Of a stretch of DNA of 64,000 bases, positions 33,700 to 45,471 are shown piece by piece. Under the pieces are notes generated by a model that saw only the letters and a program-made list of their open reading frames with translations, searched no databases and was not told where the DNA came from. The stretch spans positions 2,062,501 through 2,126,500 of the forward strand of contig CANXME010002327.1 of NCBI GenBank assembly GCA_948144175.1, read 5' to 3'. How positions within the stretch are numbered: position 1 is the stretch's first letter; each line of letters starts with the position of its first letter. A program made the translations under genes and the position numbers. The stretch comes from Closterium sp. NIES-65. Its lineage: Eukaryota; Streptophyta; Zygnematophyceae; Desmidiales; Closteriaceae.

Positions 33700-36182
33700 C
33701 GGTCCAGCTCCTTCTTGAACTTTACTCGTGAATTTGGGGTCTATGTCTGAGATGAGTGTAGCGGGGATGCCGTGGATGGTGATGATGCGGTCGAAGAAGA
33801 GTCGAGCAGTTGCTTCAGCTGTAGCTGTGGCGTTGGTCGGTATGAAGTGACCCATTTTGGAGAACTTATCGATCACCACGAGGATGGAATCATGTCTCCG
33901 TGAGGTCGAAGGAAGTCGTGTGATGAAGTCGAAGCTAACGACCTGCCATGGCTGCTCCAGTACGGGTAGAGGCTGAAGTAACCCTGCGTTTTTCTGCTTG
34001 CTGCTCTTCATCCGCTGGCACGTGTCGCAAGAGGTGACGAACTGCTGCACTTCTGCTGTCATCCCGGGCCAATAGTAATACTTCGCTATCCCTGCTAACG
34101 TCTTGTTGCTCCCGAAATGTCCCGCGTAAGGTACGTCGTGAAACTCCTCCAATAGGATCTGCCGTAGCGGGGCGTAATTCGGTACCCAAATCTTTCCTGA
34201 ACCCTTCCTTAGAGCTAAGTCCTTCTTCCACTGTAATAGCTTCTTACTGAGGTAGGCGATGGGCTGCAAACTGCGTTCGTGATGCTGCATCAGTACTCCT
34301 CCGACTGCTTGGTCACTAGCGTCTGCTTCCACCATGTAGTCTCTGTCTGGATCCGGTAGGATGAGTACTGGCGCTGTAGTCAGTGCTGTCTGTTTGTTCA
34401 GTGCGCGGTAGTCGATGCACATCCATAAACTACCGTTTGGCTTTGGAGTGAAGAGAATTGGTGCACCGTAGGGAGAGGTGGATGGGCGGATCAGATGTCT
34501 GTCCAGTAGATACTCTATCTGTTTTTCATGTCTGTCAGTTCAGTTGGACTCAGTCGGTATGGTGCACGTGAGACGGGTTTCGCACATGGTTCCTCCACGA
34601 TCTCGTGCTCGTGGGTGCGTGCTGGAGGTACGCCTGTGGGTAGGTCGTCGGGCATTATATCCTTGTACTGCTCCAAGACCTCCTCCTCTGCTGCTGCTAT
34701 AACCAGTGCTAAGTAACCCGTGTTACTCTTGTTCACTGTCCGTTCGAACCGTGCCAGTGTCGTTTCAGGAACGCTCCCTGTATCTGTCAAGCTTTGCAGC
34801 TCCACTCGTTTCCCGTTGTTGTAGATGCACACCTTGCTGTTGACCCAATCGATCTCGGGGTTGAACTGCTTCAGGAAATCTCGCCCCAAGATAAAATCTA
34901 ATCCCTTGATGTTCGTGATCGGCAACGTCGGCTTCCACCTCAATGCCCCTATCTGCAGCTGCAGTGTTGACTTTCCGTGGATGGGAAGCTTCGTACCGTC
35001 CACCATTGTTGTTGTAAACTGGGTTTCTTCTTAGGATTCTCCAATTTTCTCCAACGTCCCGCGGTCGCACACCGAGTGGGACGCACCACTGTCCACCAGG
35101 GTCTGGAGGCGACGCCCGTTGCAGATCACCTCGAGTACTAGTGGTTGCTGCTGCTCCGAGTATCCGTAGATGGTATCGCTTATATGATCATAGGGTACGT
35201 CGAATATGTTATCCCTAGGTCCTGCGCTCAAAGATGCAGCTTCAGTATCAGTTTTCAACTGAGAAAGGTTAGAAGGATTTATCCGAGGCCGATTCGACTT
35301 CTCTTGGGCCTGGAACCTTCCACTAAGCCTTTGCAGCTGTGTAGGCTTCATCTGTGGGGAACAGGGAGCCTTTAAACAGTGCTGCTGGGAGAGAATATTA
35401 GTTCCTCGGAACGCTCGGCCCATATTAGCGCTCTGGAGTAGGGTCCCCATAATACCCGGTACCTGTTTAATTTCTGACTCTCCCTTAATAAAGGCTTGAA
35501 ACCCACGAGAAGTAATATTCTTACTTGTCGGGGTATACGGCTGGAGTTTCCCAGTCGATGCAGGGTCTTGTTTCGCAGATCCTCCATTAGTCTCGGCGAT
35601 TTCCCCTGGTGCCGGCTGGTCGTGACGTTTTAAATTTGCGCCACCATATTCTCCTTTTTTCGCCCTCTCCGAAGTTGCCACGTTGTCCGTTTTCTGCTTC
35701 GGGGGTGCCGCACTGTTCTTGTCCTTCAGCTCCGCACACCTTCTCTCCATTTTCCAACACGCCAAGATACGATGTCCTGTAGCGCCGCAAAATTTGCACG
35801 TCTCATTATTTGCTAGCCGCTGCTCCACATCGCCCTCGTCGTTCTCCATTGGGTCAGCAGTCGTGGGTGGTGCCAATCGCCCCATGCCACTAGTTGGCTT
35901 GTTGCGTCGTGTTCCGTAGTAGCTACTGTTCAACGTGTCAAACTGTTCGATCAGTGCTGCCGGAACCTGCGCCAACGTCCCCTCGCCTTGGACTATTCTG
36001 TTGTTGATCCACTCTAGAGCTGGGCCTCGTAACAGTGTTGTTGCGAGCCGTATGCGCATTGCGTCTTTTGTCAGGGTCGTGCATCTAACGGCTTCAAAGT
36101 AAATTTCGAGTTCAGCTACAAATCGACGAACGTCGTTCCTTTTTACTGTAGGATCGAACGCCTCCGGTAGCCTCGGCTTCAC
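33700..36182 (-). pseudogene. gypsy2 gag-pol with RT core and RNase H deleted
   Basis: Gag (36182-35031) keeps the Trp lost in gypsy1 (PALEWINN) and a zinc knuckle CKFC-x4-H-x4-C, but has an internal gag deletion. Protease [11 protein letters not shown] is intact. After a stop near 35032 and a one-base change near 34520, pol continues [12 protein letters not shown] and jumps to [13 protein letters not shown], so YLDD is missing. It jumps again from LSKKL to LLQWKKDLA, removing the rest of RNase H. Integrase then runs to DPKFTSK. Both pol deletions have short direct repeats at their edges (see findings). Confidence 0.85.
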
Positions 36183-36826
36183 TGCTTCGAGGCTAACTGT
36201 AGCTGCTGCCGTTGTCGCATGTAGAATTGTCGGTGTAGCCGCTGCTGCTGCTGCTACTGTTGTCGCTGCTGCTGTGGCGGTTGCCGACTGGTTCGTAAGG
36301 AGTTTTTCGAGTCGTGGGAGCGCTGCACGTATTTGCTTATGCTCAGCACGTAACTCCGCGATTTTCTGTACTGAAATATCTCTTTTTTCCCTCCATTTGG
36401 CGATTTACAGGAAGATGCGCGACGAAAATAATCGAATTCTAGGTGCTGGTCGACTTACTGCGAGTCAAATTGACTGTAGAATTGACGAGCGTGAATTCTG
36501 TAGGTTGCGTAAATCTCCCTTAGGCGAAATTCGCGTCCGATCTTGGCCGTTGAGGAGAAAATCGATCCGACGCTCCAAATTCCAACTTTTTTTGGGCGAA
36601 ATTCTCTGGGCCGTTGAGATGAAACTCGATCGAACGGTCGAAACTCCAACCTTTCCACCAGTAAATCTGAGGGGTGTTCGAAAACCGAATCGAGGGAAAC
36701 TTCGAAAAATTGTACGGAACTGGTTTTACATACACGTATCGGCGCTTTCGTCGTCGCCCCCGCGGTTTTTAAAGGCCGGAACTAAGCGGTTGAAGACCTC
36801 ACGTGTAAACCCGCTCTGATACCAAG

Positions 36827-37199
36827 TGTGAGTATCTGGGATCGAGCTCATAAAAGATTATTCAAATTGAATTGAATGATCACCTGGGTACAACACGAGG
36901 CTATATATAGGCTCGACACAAGGCCCCGTAACCAAGTGTTACGCGAAGGTTCCGCGGGTCGCGAAGCGTCCCGAACAGATCCTTACCGAATTCGGTAGAA
37001 GGCAATTCGGTGGCAACCAAAAAGCCAGAATTCGGTGCACGCAACCTAGCTCGGTGCTATAACTATAATAAAATATAGGAAAGCACCTAGCCTAGGAAAT
37101 CAAGCAATTCATGCATGCATATAATTATCCTATGCTAGAAATAGCATAATAAAGTAAAGGCAAGCAAGTATAGCTGGCATAAGCCGTCGTACTCTCACA
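36827..37199 (-). repeat. 5' LTR of gypsy2
   Basis: 373 bp, TGTGAG...CTCACA. Nearly identical to 41427-41799 and clearly related to the gypsy1 LTRs. Confidence 0.9.
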
Positions 37200-40100
37200 C
37201 TCCGATTCTGCTTGTCGCCAGCATCGTCGGCATCTGCATAGCCGACCAGACACAGCAACTCTAGTCCGCCGCCGAACTCCAGAGCGGCGTCTCGAGTTTC
37301 AGCGAGGTAGTGCAGACAGCGATGGACCTCACGCCAGTGGTTGTCGCTCCGCACTGTCAGGCCGCTGCCCAGCTTGCTGCACGCGAATGCAATGTCCGGC
37401 CTCGTCATTGTCGCCGCGAACTACAGCGAACCGACCTTCTGCTTCCTCGCGCGACTGAAACTCCTCGTCGTCGAACACCAGCTGTGCGTAGGCGTCGACG
37501 GAGACCGGCGTCTTCGGCACTCGCCCGGTCTGCTCCTCGTCGATGAAACGCCGGCGCAGCTTGTCGACATAGACTTGCTGATGAAGCCACAGCTTCCGCG
37601 CAGGATGGTCGCGCACGATTTCCAGCCCGAGATACTTCTCGACCGGGCTGATTTTGCGCAGCTCGAAGGCGGCCTCCAACAGCTCCTTCAACTCTTTCAG
37701 CATCGCAGTGCTGCAGCTTGCAGCGAGCAGATCGTCGACGTAGACGAGCACCCAGCACGCCAATCCATCGTCGCCAACCTTGAAGTAGAGCGCTTCGTGT
37801 ACCTGGCTCTTGCTCTAACCGGCGTCGGTCAGCACCGCGTCAAGCGCCGAGTACCATAGCAGCGGACTCGGCTTCAGTCCGTACAAGCTCTTCAGCAGCT
37901 TGCAGACTCGGCCAGTTCCGTCGTTGAAATAGTCGTGCTGGTTCATGCGATCCAGCTTGCTCTGTAGAAACGTGTTTTTCATGTCCAGCTGCATCAGGTG
38001 CAGGTCGAGAACTGCTACGATACTCAGGAAAATCCGCAGAGCTACGTAGCTCCCCACCGGCGCGTACGTCTCGTCGTAATCTGCGCCGTAGACATGTGTG
38101 AAACCTTTCACCACCAGACACGCCTTCTTGCGGGCGACCGTGTTGTCGACGTGGTACTTTGTCGTGAGTACCCAACGATTCTTCATCACGTTGACACCGC
38201 GCGGACGCTCGACCAGCTCCCACGTTCCGTTGGAGATGAGACTCTTGATCTCCTCGTCCATGGCCGCTTTCACCGCCTTGCCTTTCCAGCTCGCCAACGC
38301 TTCCTTCATCGCCATGGTGGCGATGTCCTAGCAATGCTCTGGGTCGGCGTGCATGTCGGGGTCGAGCTCGGGCAAATCGACGTCGTCCTCTGCATCGTCG
38401 AGCAGAGTGTTGTAGGCCATCGGCGGCAGACAAGCGTGGTAGCTCAGCTTCTCAGGCGGCTTGCTGAAGTTGGAGCGGGTAGAATGGCGTGGTTTCTCCT
38501 TTTTGACCGCTACCTCTACCACGTCGTTGTCTTCGGACTGCTCCCCTTCTCCGCCACCGGCCGCACCGACGACTTCCACAACGCCGTCGCTCGACGAATC
38601 GTCGTCAAACTGCTCCCCTGTCGGCAACTCCTCTACCGGTTGCTCCCCCAGGATCGCCTTCTCTGCCATCGGCTCCCCTAAAGTTGGCGCCTCTGCTGAT
38701 GGCTCCTCTGCAGTCTGCTTTGGCGCCTCTGCCAGCAGCTTCTTTGCAGCCGGCTTCGACGCCGACCGCTCCCCTGTCGTCTGCAGCTTCCCATCGCTGA
38801 CCTTCTCAGCGTCACGTCGGCCACCGGCGATGCAATCGGTCGGCGCCGCAGGCGACGCACCAAGTCTCCCCTCATCGCCGGCGGCCGACGAGGGCACAAC
38901 GGGAGGAGGGAGCGAGACTTCCACGACGTCCTCATCATCATGCTCGTCGACGACGGCGGGCAGAGGAGGCAGCTCCGAGGAGGAATCCAACGGCGGGGCA
39001 GACGACGGCCGCCCTTGCTCTCTGGTGACACGCCGAGGTGGAGACCCCATCGAGCCTTTGGCGCCAGCTTCCCGCCCCGCTGCTGCTCGGGGACCATGAA
39101 CTGCACCATGCAGCCCCAGACGCGCGCCAGCGTCAGATCCGGCTTTGTCTCGAAGAGCAGTTCGTGCGGCGTCGTCCCCTGCGGCAGAGAGGCCCGCTCG
39201 AGGCAGTTGCGCACCCAGACAGCTTGGCGCAGAGCGAGGTGCCACCAATGATGCTTCACGCCCATGTGCAGAAGCATCGTACGCACGGCCTCGACCACCA
39301 TACGCATCTCCCGCTCAGCCATCCTATTCTGCTGCGGAGTGTAGGGGCACGTCAGATTGTGGAGGATTCCCTTGTCCTCAACGAGGTCGGTGAAGGCGCG
39401 ACCGAGGAACTCCCCTCCGCGGTCAGAACGCAGCTTCTTCACGGTCTTCGACGTCTACCGCTCTACCTCCTTCAGCCACTTTTTGAGGACGACCAACACG
39501 TTGCTCTTCTTCGCGATCGGCCTCCCCCACACGTAGCGAGTCTTCCGATCTTTTAGCTAAAGAAAGTAGAAGCTGCCATCGTTGGCGGCTACTCAAAATG
39601 GCCCGCAGATATCGACGTGCACCACATCAAGAGCGTTCTCGGCGTCCGATCCTTGATCGGGGAAGGTGTGCCGTGCAAGTTTGCCGCCGACGCAGGAGGC
39701 ACACGACATATCATCTGCGGTCGACTTCGTGATGTCCAGACCGGCAGCGACCTCATGTTTCGCCGAGCTCTTAATCGTGTCGACGCCGACGTGCGCAAGC
39801 CGTGCGTGCATCATGCCCGGGGTCAGCTTTGTCGCAGACGCGATCGTCCGCAGAGCCACAACCTCCATCAAAGTCATTGTAGACTTCGTCGAACAGGGGC
39901 GCAGGTCGGTGCAGAGTACTCTGCCGGAGTAGCGTGCCCGACCAAGGACATCGCCGGCAGAAGACACCAGCAGCATCTCTCCGTCCTCGTCCTGTAGCTT
40001 CACGCCATTCTCCTTGAGCTGGCCAGCAGAAAGGAGGTTCGCGTGCACACCCGGAACGTAGAGTACGTCGGGGACGAGGACCTGCTTCCCGGCCTCCCCT

Positions 40101-40876
40101 TGCAGAGAAACGGTGCCTCTGCCTTCGACGCTCTGAAGTGCCCCGTTGAAGCCGCGAACGTGACGAACATCTCCGCTCGGCTGCATGTCGACGAAGGCCT
40201 CCTTCGCCCCCATCAAATGGTGGGAGCAGCCGCTGTCGAGTAACACGACGGTCGGATTGGCCTGCACAGCAGCAGCGACCGCCTTGAAATCTTCGCCAGC
40301 CTCCAGCGCCAGCAAGATCGTCGGCTCTACCACGTTGACCATCGAGCACGAAGCCTCCTCGCCATGAGCATTGCCGCTAGAGGAGTCCGCATCCTTCGTC
40401 GAAGACGTCTTCGACGGCTGCTTCTCCCTGCGCGGATGGTTGTCGCGACGACGACGGCCACCATCTCCCTTTCTGCGGTTGGCGTCCCGGTCGTCGTCAG
40501 ACTCATCTCGGTCGGGGCAGTCGTACGAGAGGTGGTCAGGAGCATCTTAGATGTAGCAACGGCGGCCTTCTCGACGCGAGCCACTGCTGCCGTGATCTCC
40601 ACCTTTCGCCGACTTCCCGCGGTCGGCGCCCTCCGTCGATTTTGCGTTCGATGACTTCCCACCACCGCCTCCGGCAGACTTCCCATGCTGCCCCTGTTGG
40701 CGTCCCTGCTTCGCCGGGGCGACGTAGTTGACCTGCAAAAGCAGTTCTGCAGGTCGCTCAGACTCCTGCATGAACTCGTCCTGGATGATGTGGCTTGAAA
40801 GCGAATCCTCGTTCAGAGTCTCGCGCGTGCCGGGAATCTTCAGCATCCGTCGCATCAGATTGTAGCCTGAAGGGAG
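37200..40876 (-). pseudogene. Copia-B gag-pol copy 2 (gag to start of RNase H)
   Basis: Minus-strand order: gag C-terminus (40855-40547; MRRMLKIPGTRETLNED, with a Gly/Lys/Ser-rich tail), protease DSGCSHHLMG, pre-integrase, integrase, acidic linker, then RT (38315-37815 and 37763-37329) with WKGKAVKAAMDEEIKSL, LMQLDMKNTFLQ, SLYGLKPSP and YVDDLLAAS. RNase H begins (ADADDAGDKQNR) and is cut by the gypsy LTR at 37199. A stop occurs at 37815-37817 between the two RT frames, where the copia-B piece at 14560 has Trp. A TAG near 39454 in integrase is shared with copy 1. Confidence 0.85.
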
Positions 40877-41815
40877 GCGGTTGCCGACTGGTTCGCAAGG
40901 AGTTTTTCGAGTCGTGGGAGCGCTGCACGTATTTGCTTATGCTCAGCACGTAACTCCGCGATTTTCTGTACTGAAATATCTCCTTTTCCCTCCATTTGGT
41001 GATTTACAGGAAGATGCGCGTCGAAAATAATCGAATTCTAGGTGCTGGTCGACTTACTGTGAGTCAAATTGACTGTAGAATCGACGAGCGCGAATTCTGT
41101 AGGTTGCGTAAATCTCCCTTAGGCGAAATTCGCGTCTGATCTTGGCCGTTGAGGTGAAAATCGATCCGACGCTCCAAATTCCAACTTTTTTTGGGCAAAA
41201 TTCTCTGGGCCGTTGAGATGAAACTCGATCGAACGGTCGAAACTCCAACCTTTCCACCAGTAAATCTGAGGGGTGTTCGAAAACCGAATCGAGGGGGACT
41301 TCGAAAAATTGTGCGGAACTGGTTTTACATACCCGTATCGGCGCTTTCGTCGTCGCCCCCGCGGTTTTTAAAGGCCGGAACTAAGCGGTTGAAGACCTCG
41401 CGTGTAAACCCGCTCTGATTACCAAGTGTGAGGATCTGGGATCGAGCTCAGAAAAGATTATTCAAATTGAATTGAATGATCACCTGGGTACAACACGAGG
41501 CTATATATAGGCTCGACACAAGGCCCCGTAACCAGGTGTTACGCGAAGGTTCCGCGGGTCGCAAAGCGTCCCGAACAGATCCTTACCGAATTCGGTAGAA
41601 GGCAATTCGGTGGCAACCGAAAAGCCAGAATTCGGTGCACGCAACCTAGCTCGGTGCTATAACTATAATAAAATATAGGAAAGCACCTAGCCTAGGAAAT
41701 CAAGCAATTCATGCATGCATATAATTATCCTATGCTAGAAATAGCATAATAAAGTAAAGGCAAGCAAGCATAGCTGGCATAAGCCGTCGTACTCTCACAC
41801 CTCCCCCCCTCAAAG
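40877..41815 (-). mobile_element. gypsy LTR, leader and gag start fused to copia-B gag
   Basis: LTR 41427-41799, primer site 41412-41426 on its left and a polypurine remnant (TTTGAGGGGGGGAGG type) 41800-41815 on its right. An LTR with both a PPT and a primer site is an internal LTR of a tandem or recombined element. On the left the gypsy gag start joins copia-B gag at about 40876. Confidence 0.8.
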
Positions 41816-42965
41816 CACAACGGGAGTGGTCTACGGTGGAGGGCACAGAGTTGTGAGGGTGATTGTAGCGTTGTTCTAACGTTCTTACTGCTTGCTTGTG
41901 TTCACAGAGAAAGTTTGCAAGAGTTTCCACTAAGGAAGTTGAAAAGAACAACATGGAATGAAAAGTTGGTAGTACAATTGAGGCATGCAGAACAAAAGGA
42001 ACTAGAAGGGCATTCAACTCCTAGCAAGGGCGAAATCTGCCAGCGCAGCAGAAGAGCGGCTTGCCAACGTTGAAGCAGAGAGTTCTGCCAACGTTGCACT
42101 GCGCGCGGTCTGCCAGCGTTGCAGTCGCAGGTGACTATCTGCAATCGCAGGTAAACAGCTGAAGTCGCAGGCTGTCTATCTGCGCAGATGTGCGCACCTA
42201 CCAAGAAGTTTGCAGGTTGGCGGTTTCACCGTCAGGCACATTGCGCAGGTGCCAGGTAGAAAACGTGTCGTCGGTTTCTTTAGGTGCACACCGTCGAGCA
42301 CGTTCTGCCGTTCGGCATGTAGAACTTCGCCAAAATCTCCTGGGCGAAAGTGTCAAAATATGTTATTCATATTTATATAATTGTCTGTAGTGCTAGTGTA
42401 GTTATGTTTCCCGTTTGGTGGTGCACCTCATTACACTAGTTCTTGCCTATATCTTTGTACCTTTGCTCTTTATTGAACCCTTCTTCACTCTCGACTTTTC
42501 AACTTGCTCCATACTCGAACTCAACCTCCCTCTTATCACCTAAGGTTTCCATGCCTCCTAAGTCTTAGAACTTTTCACAAAAAGTTCGCACACCTCCGCA
42601 GAGTTTCGCAGAACTCTGCAACTTCGGTCGAAGGACTCGCCATCGCTCGGTCGAACAGAGTTCGACGAGCAGAGCTCCTCGACCAGAACTCTTCGACCAG
42701 AGTTCCTCAACGCGAACTCCTTGACCAGAGCTCCTCGACTCGAACTCCTCGACCTGAGTTCCTCGACGGAAGTTCATCGCGCAGAGATCGTGGACCAGAG
42801 CTCATCGCGAAGAGATCGTCGACCAGATACCGTCGAGCAGATTTTTCTCGACTGCAACTTCTGTCAAACTGCAGAAGACTTATTTTTCTACCAATCCGTC
42901 GAGAACTTCCCGTCGACAGCGAGATCGGCTGCGCCCAAGCGAGGGCGGGGCCTATCTCTTCGACA
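41816..42965 (-). repeat. Right copia-B LTR, interrupted by a solo LTR
   Basis: It matches 30214-31128 over its whole length once the 229-bp insert at 42351-42579 and its duplication are removed (about 916 bp). Confidence 0.85.
42351..42579 (+). mobile_element. Solo LTR of a third family
   Basis: 229 bp, TGTCAA...TCACA, flanked by GAAAG on the left and AAAAG on the right. The uninterrupted sister LTR reads GGGCGAAAGTTCGCACACC at this point, which fixes the borders. No primer site or coding sequence. Confidence 0.75.
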
Positions 42966-43023
42966 CTTAGCCTAGTCCTTAACTGGCCAACAAGCACCTG
43001 CACACTGCCACCACCCACCAATG

Positions 43024-43166
43024 TGTCAGAACATTATAGCTTATGCTTTTGTGCAGGTTGTAGTGGGGTAGCCCATATGGGGTACAACCCAATTAGGGTT
43101 AGTACTTTTACCCAACTCTTTCATATTGCATTTATTCTCGTTCTAGTTTTCTCATGGTATCGAGCA
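43024..43166 (+). repeat. 5' LTR and primer-binding site of copia A3
   Basis: LTR 43024-43154 (TGTCAG...TCTCA). The primer site TGGTATCGAGCA has lost an A compared with TGGTATCAGAGC. Confidence 0.88.
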
Positions 43167-43199
43167 GGTTCCCTCGTGGGAGCTGTTCCTAGGGCCCGC

Positions 43200-43790
43200 C
43201 AATTCGATTTTTTTTCCTGCCCGGAGCGCGCTCAGTTCTTGCCCGAGTCGCGCTCCCCCCTCTCGACCCTCTCGCGCCGCCTTAGCGGCCCCGGTGCCGC
43301 CTTTTCTCGGCCCTGACGCCGCCCTTCCCGACCCGGCCCTGCCTCTGCTGGCCCCGTCGCCTACCTCTGCGGCCCCAACACCGCCCTTCTCGGCCCCGGC
43401 ACTGCCCTTCCCGGCCCCGGCCCAGCCTCTGCTGGCCCCGTCAACGCGCCCTTCCCGGCCCCGGCCCCGCCTTCACGCGGCCCCGCCGAGCTACTGCCGA
43501 GCCGCCAGCGCCACCCGACCCGCTCGAGCCGCCGCGCCACCTGAGCCGCCCGAGCCGCCGTACCGCCGAGCCGCCCGAGCCGCCGAGTCGCCGAGCCGCA
43601 GTTGCCGCCGAGCCGCCCGAGCCGCCCGAGCCGCCGAGCCGCCCGAGCCGCCCGAGCCGCCGAGTCGCCGAGTCGCCGAGCTGCAGTTCCTGCCGAGCCG
43701 CTTAGCCGCCCGTGCCGCCCTATCCGGTAAGAGCAGCCGCTCTGTCACTACACTGCCCTTACCCCACTGTTCGCGCTACTAGTCTACTAC
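43200..43790 (+). other. Leader of copia A3
   Basis: C/G-rich, with GCCCCGGCC and GCCGAGCCGCC repeats, ending just before the gag ATG at 43795. Confidence 0.6.
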
Positions 43791-43794
43791 TGTC

Positions 43795-44562
43795 ATGACT
43801 ACCCCTAGTGTCCTCGCTTTTGACGCTGAGGGTCAGGCCATTGACTTTGACGTCTGGGTAGATGACCTACAGCTTTTCCTACAGTGCGATAGGGCAGACG
43901 GTCTCTCCCTCTTTGACCTCACCTCTGGTGCCTCTCCTGCCCCTGTTGCTGATGCTGACGCCACTGTTCGCTCACAGTGGGCCACACGCGATGCTGCTGC
44001 CCGTCTTGTTGTGCGTCGCCACCTGCCTACCTCTGAGCGTGTGCACTTTAGCTAGTACAAGAGTGTTCAGACCTTGTACGACGCTGTAGTTGCACGCTAC
44101 TCCTCCCCTGCCACTGCTGCACTAAGCCGCCTCAAGCTACCATACCTCTTCCCTAACCTTGCTGCCTTTCCCATAGTCGCTGACCTCATTACGCATCTCC
44201 GCACTAGTGACACTCCCTACCGCGCAGCGCTTCCTGCTGAGTTCTGTGCCAAGAACCCCCCCCCCCCATGTACATCACTCTCTACTACATTGTCACCCGC
44301 CTCCCTGACTCCCTTCGCGTAGTAAGGGACCACTTCGTTTCGGTTTGCCCCACCACTCTCATCGTTGACCTCCTCGAGAAGGCCCTCTTAGCAGCGGAGA
44401 AGAGCATAGTTGCTGTAGGAGCCTCTCGTGGTGACCCTCGCTCCCCCATCTTTGAGGGGTGTTCCCCCTCCCCCCTTTTGCCCTCTGTTGCCTCTGCTGC
44501 TACGGCCAACCTCGTTGGGCTTGAGTCGGTCGGTATAACGTCTACCCCTAGCGGGAGACGCC
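43795..44562 (+). pseudogene. Copia A3 Gag N-terminal domain
   Basis: The ATG at 43795 (MTTPSVLAFD) opens a copia-type Gag: IDFDVWVDDLQLFLQ, ATVRSQWATRDAAARLVVRRHLP, ALSRLKLPYLFPNLAAFP, MYITLYYIVTRLPDS, VDLLEKALLAAEKSIVAVGASRG. TAG at 44053-44055 replaces a likely Gln after VHFS. A poly-C run at 44257-44269 shifts the frame between FCAKNPPP and MYITLYY. Copies A1 and A2 lack this entire domain. It is cut by the mini-element at 44563. Confidence 0.85.
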
Positions 44563-45471
44563 TGTCAAGGTGAGAGAGGAATGATGTCGACTAGTTTGGG
44601 GCATGGGGTACAAAAGTGACGAGAGAAAAGTTGTACCCCCTAAGAAACACCCCTACAAAACCTAAACCTAAATTATATAGATCATATAATTTGACACACC
44701 CCCATAGGTGAAGTAGGGGGATAGCCAAACCTAACAGGGGTCACAAGACCAGTTCACATGCAGGTTTATAACACAGCAAGAGATACAGTGATCACATCCT
44801 AGCAAAAGTAAACATGCAGGCATATATATATATATATAGTGATCACAGTACAAGCAGGGTCAAGAAGTAAGCAAGTGAGGTCCAGTAGGTACAAGGCCTA
44901 GCAGAGTGCAAAAGCGCTGATGGTCAACAGGCGGAAGCGCCTTGGTGAACACATCAGCAGTGTTGGCCTCAGTGGCCACGTAACGCAGACAAAGCTGACC
45001 ACGCTGCTGCAGCTCTCGAGCAAGAAAGTACCGCAGAGCAATGTGCTTCGTTCTGTGCTCCAGTCTGTGCTCCTGACACAAGGCAATGGCAGCCTTGTTG
45101 TCGACGTACAACACTGGAGGAGAACCAGGCCGCTCTCCAAGGTCGGTCAGCAGGTAGGTCAGCCAGCGTAGCTCCTGGGCAGCCATGGCTGTGGCGTAGA
45201 TCTCAGCCTCACAACTGGAGCTGAGAACAGAAGAAGAGCGTGTAGAACGCCAGGAAACTGAGCCTGAGCCAAGGCTGAAGGTGTAACCCTGTGACGACCG
45301 CTGAGTAGCCTGGTCGTCTGCCCAAGAAGCGTCTGAGTGCCCTGTGAGAACAGTTTAGATGTCGACTAGTTTGGGGCATGGGGTACAAAAGTGACGAGAG
45401 AAAAGTTGTACCCCCTAAGAAACACCCCTACAAAACCTAAACCTAAATTATATAGATCATATAATTTGACA
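44563..45471 (-). mobile_element. 909-bp copia deletion derivative nested in A3 gag
   Basis: Target duplication ACGCC is perfect (44558-44562 and 45472-45476), and removing the insert rejoins gag (SGRR to RPGKGKGG). On the minus strand it has a 5' LTR remnant (45471-45358), the last part of RNase H, a PPT CTATGGGGGTG and a full 3' LTR (44696-44563, 134 bp). The 114 bp shared by both LTRs are identical by eye. A deletion runs from about 20 bp before the end of the 5' LTR into RNase H and has removed the primer site, gag, integrase and RT. No deaminated stop is seen in its RNase H frame, which fits a young insertion. Confidence 0.9.
44860..45357 (-). pseudogene. RNase H C-terminus inside the mini-element
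   Basis: An open frame with SEAEIYAT-like context, MAAQELRWLTYLLTDLG, LYVDNKAAIALCQEH, HRTKHIALRYFL and ADVFTKALPP. It starts without an initiation context because the 5' part is deleted. Confidence 0.85.

Larger units (their letters stand above)
33695..37199 (-). mobile_element. gypsy2, deleted chromovirus fused to copia-B gag
   Basis: The 5' LTR (36827-37199), primer site (36813-36826) and leader are good. Gag, protease and the middle of integrase follow. The element ends at the integrase motif DPKFTSK, where it runs into copia-B gag at about 33694. No 3' LTR is present on that side. Its right neighbour is copia-B RNase H, with no polypurine tract in between. Confidence 0.8.
30214..42965 (-). 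mobile_element. Composite of copia-B and gypsy pieces between two copia-B LTRs
   Basis: Copia-B LTRs bound the region (30214-31128 and 41816-42965). From right to left, the minus-strand order is LTR-B, 16 bp of gypsy PPT, gypsy LTR (41799-41427), gypsy leader, copia-B gag-protease-integrase-linker-RT (40876-37200), gypsy LTR (37199-36827), decayed gypsy2 gag-pol, a second copia-B gag-protease-integrase-linker (33694-31538), the RNase H end and LTR-B. Segment 31538-33694 is nearly identical to 38351-40507 (constant offset 6813), and 36277-37199 to 40877-41799 (offset 4600). This needs at least one large duplication besides nested insertion. Confidence 0.75.
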
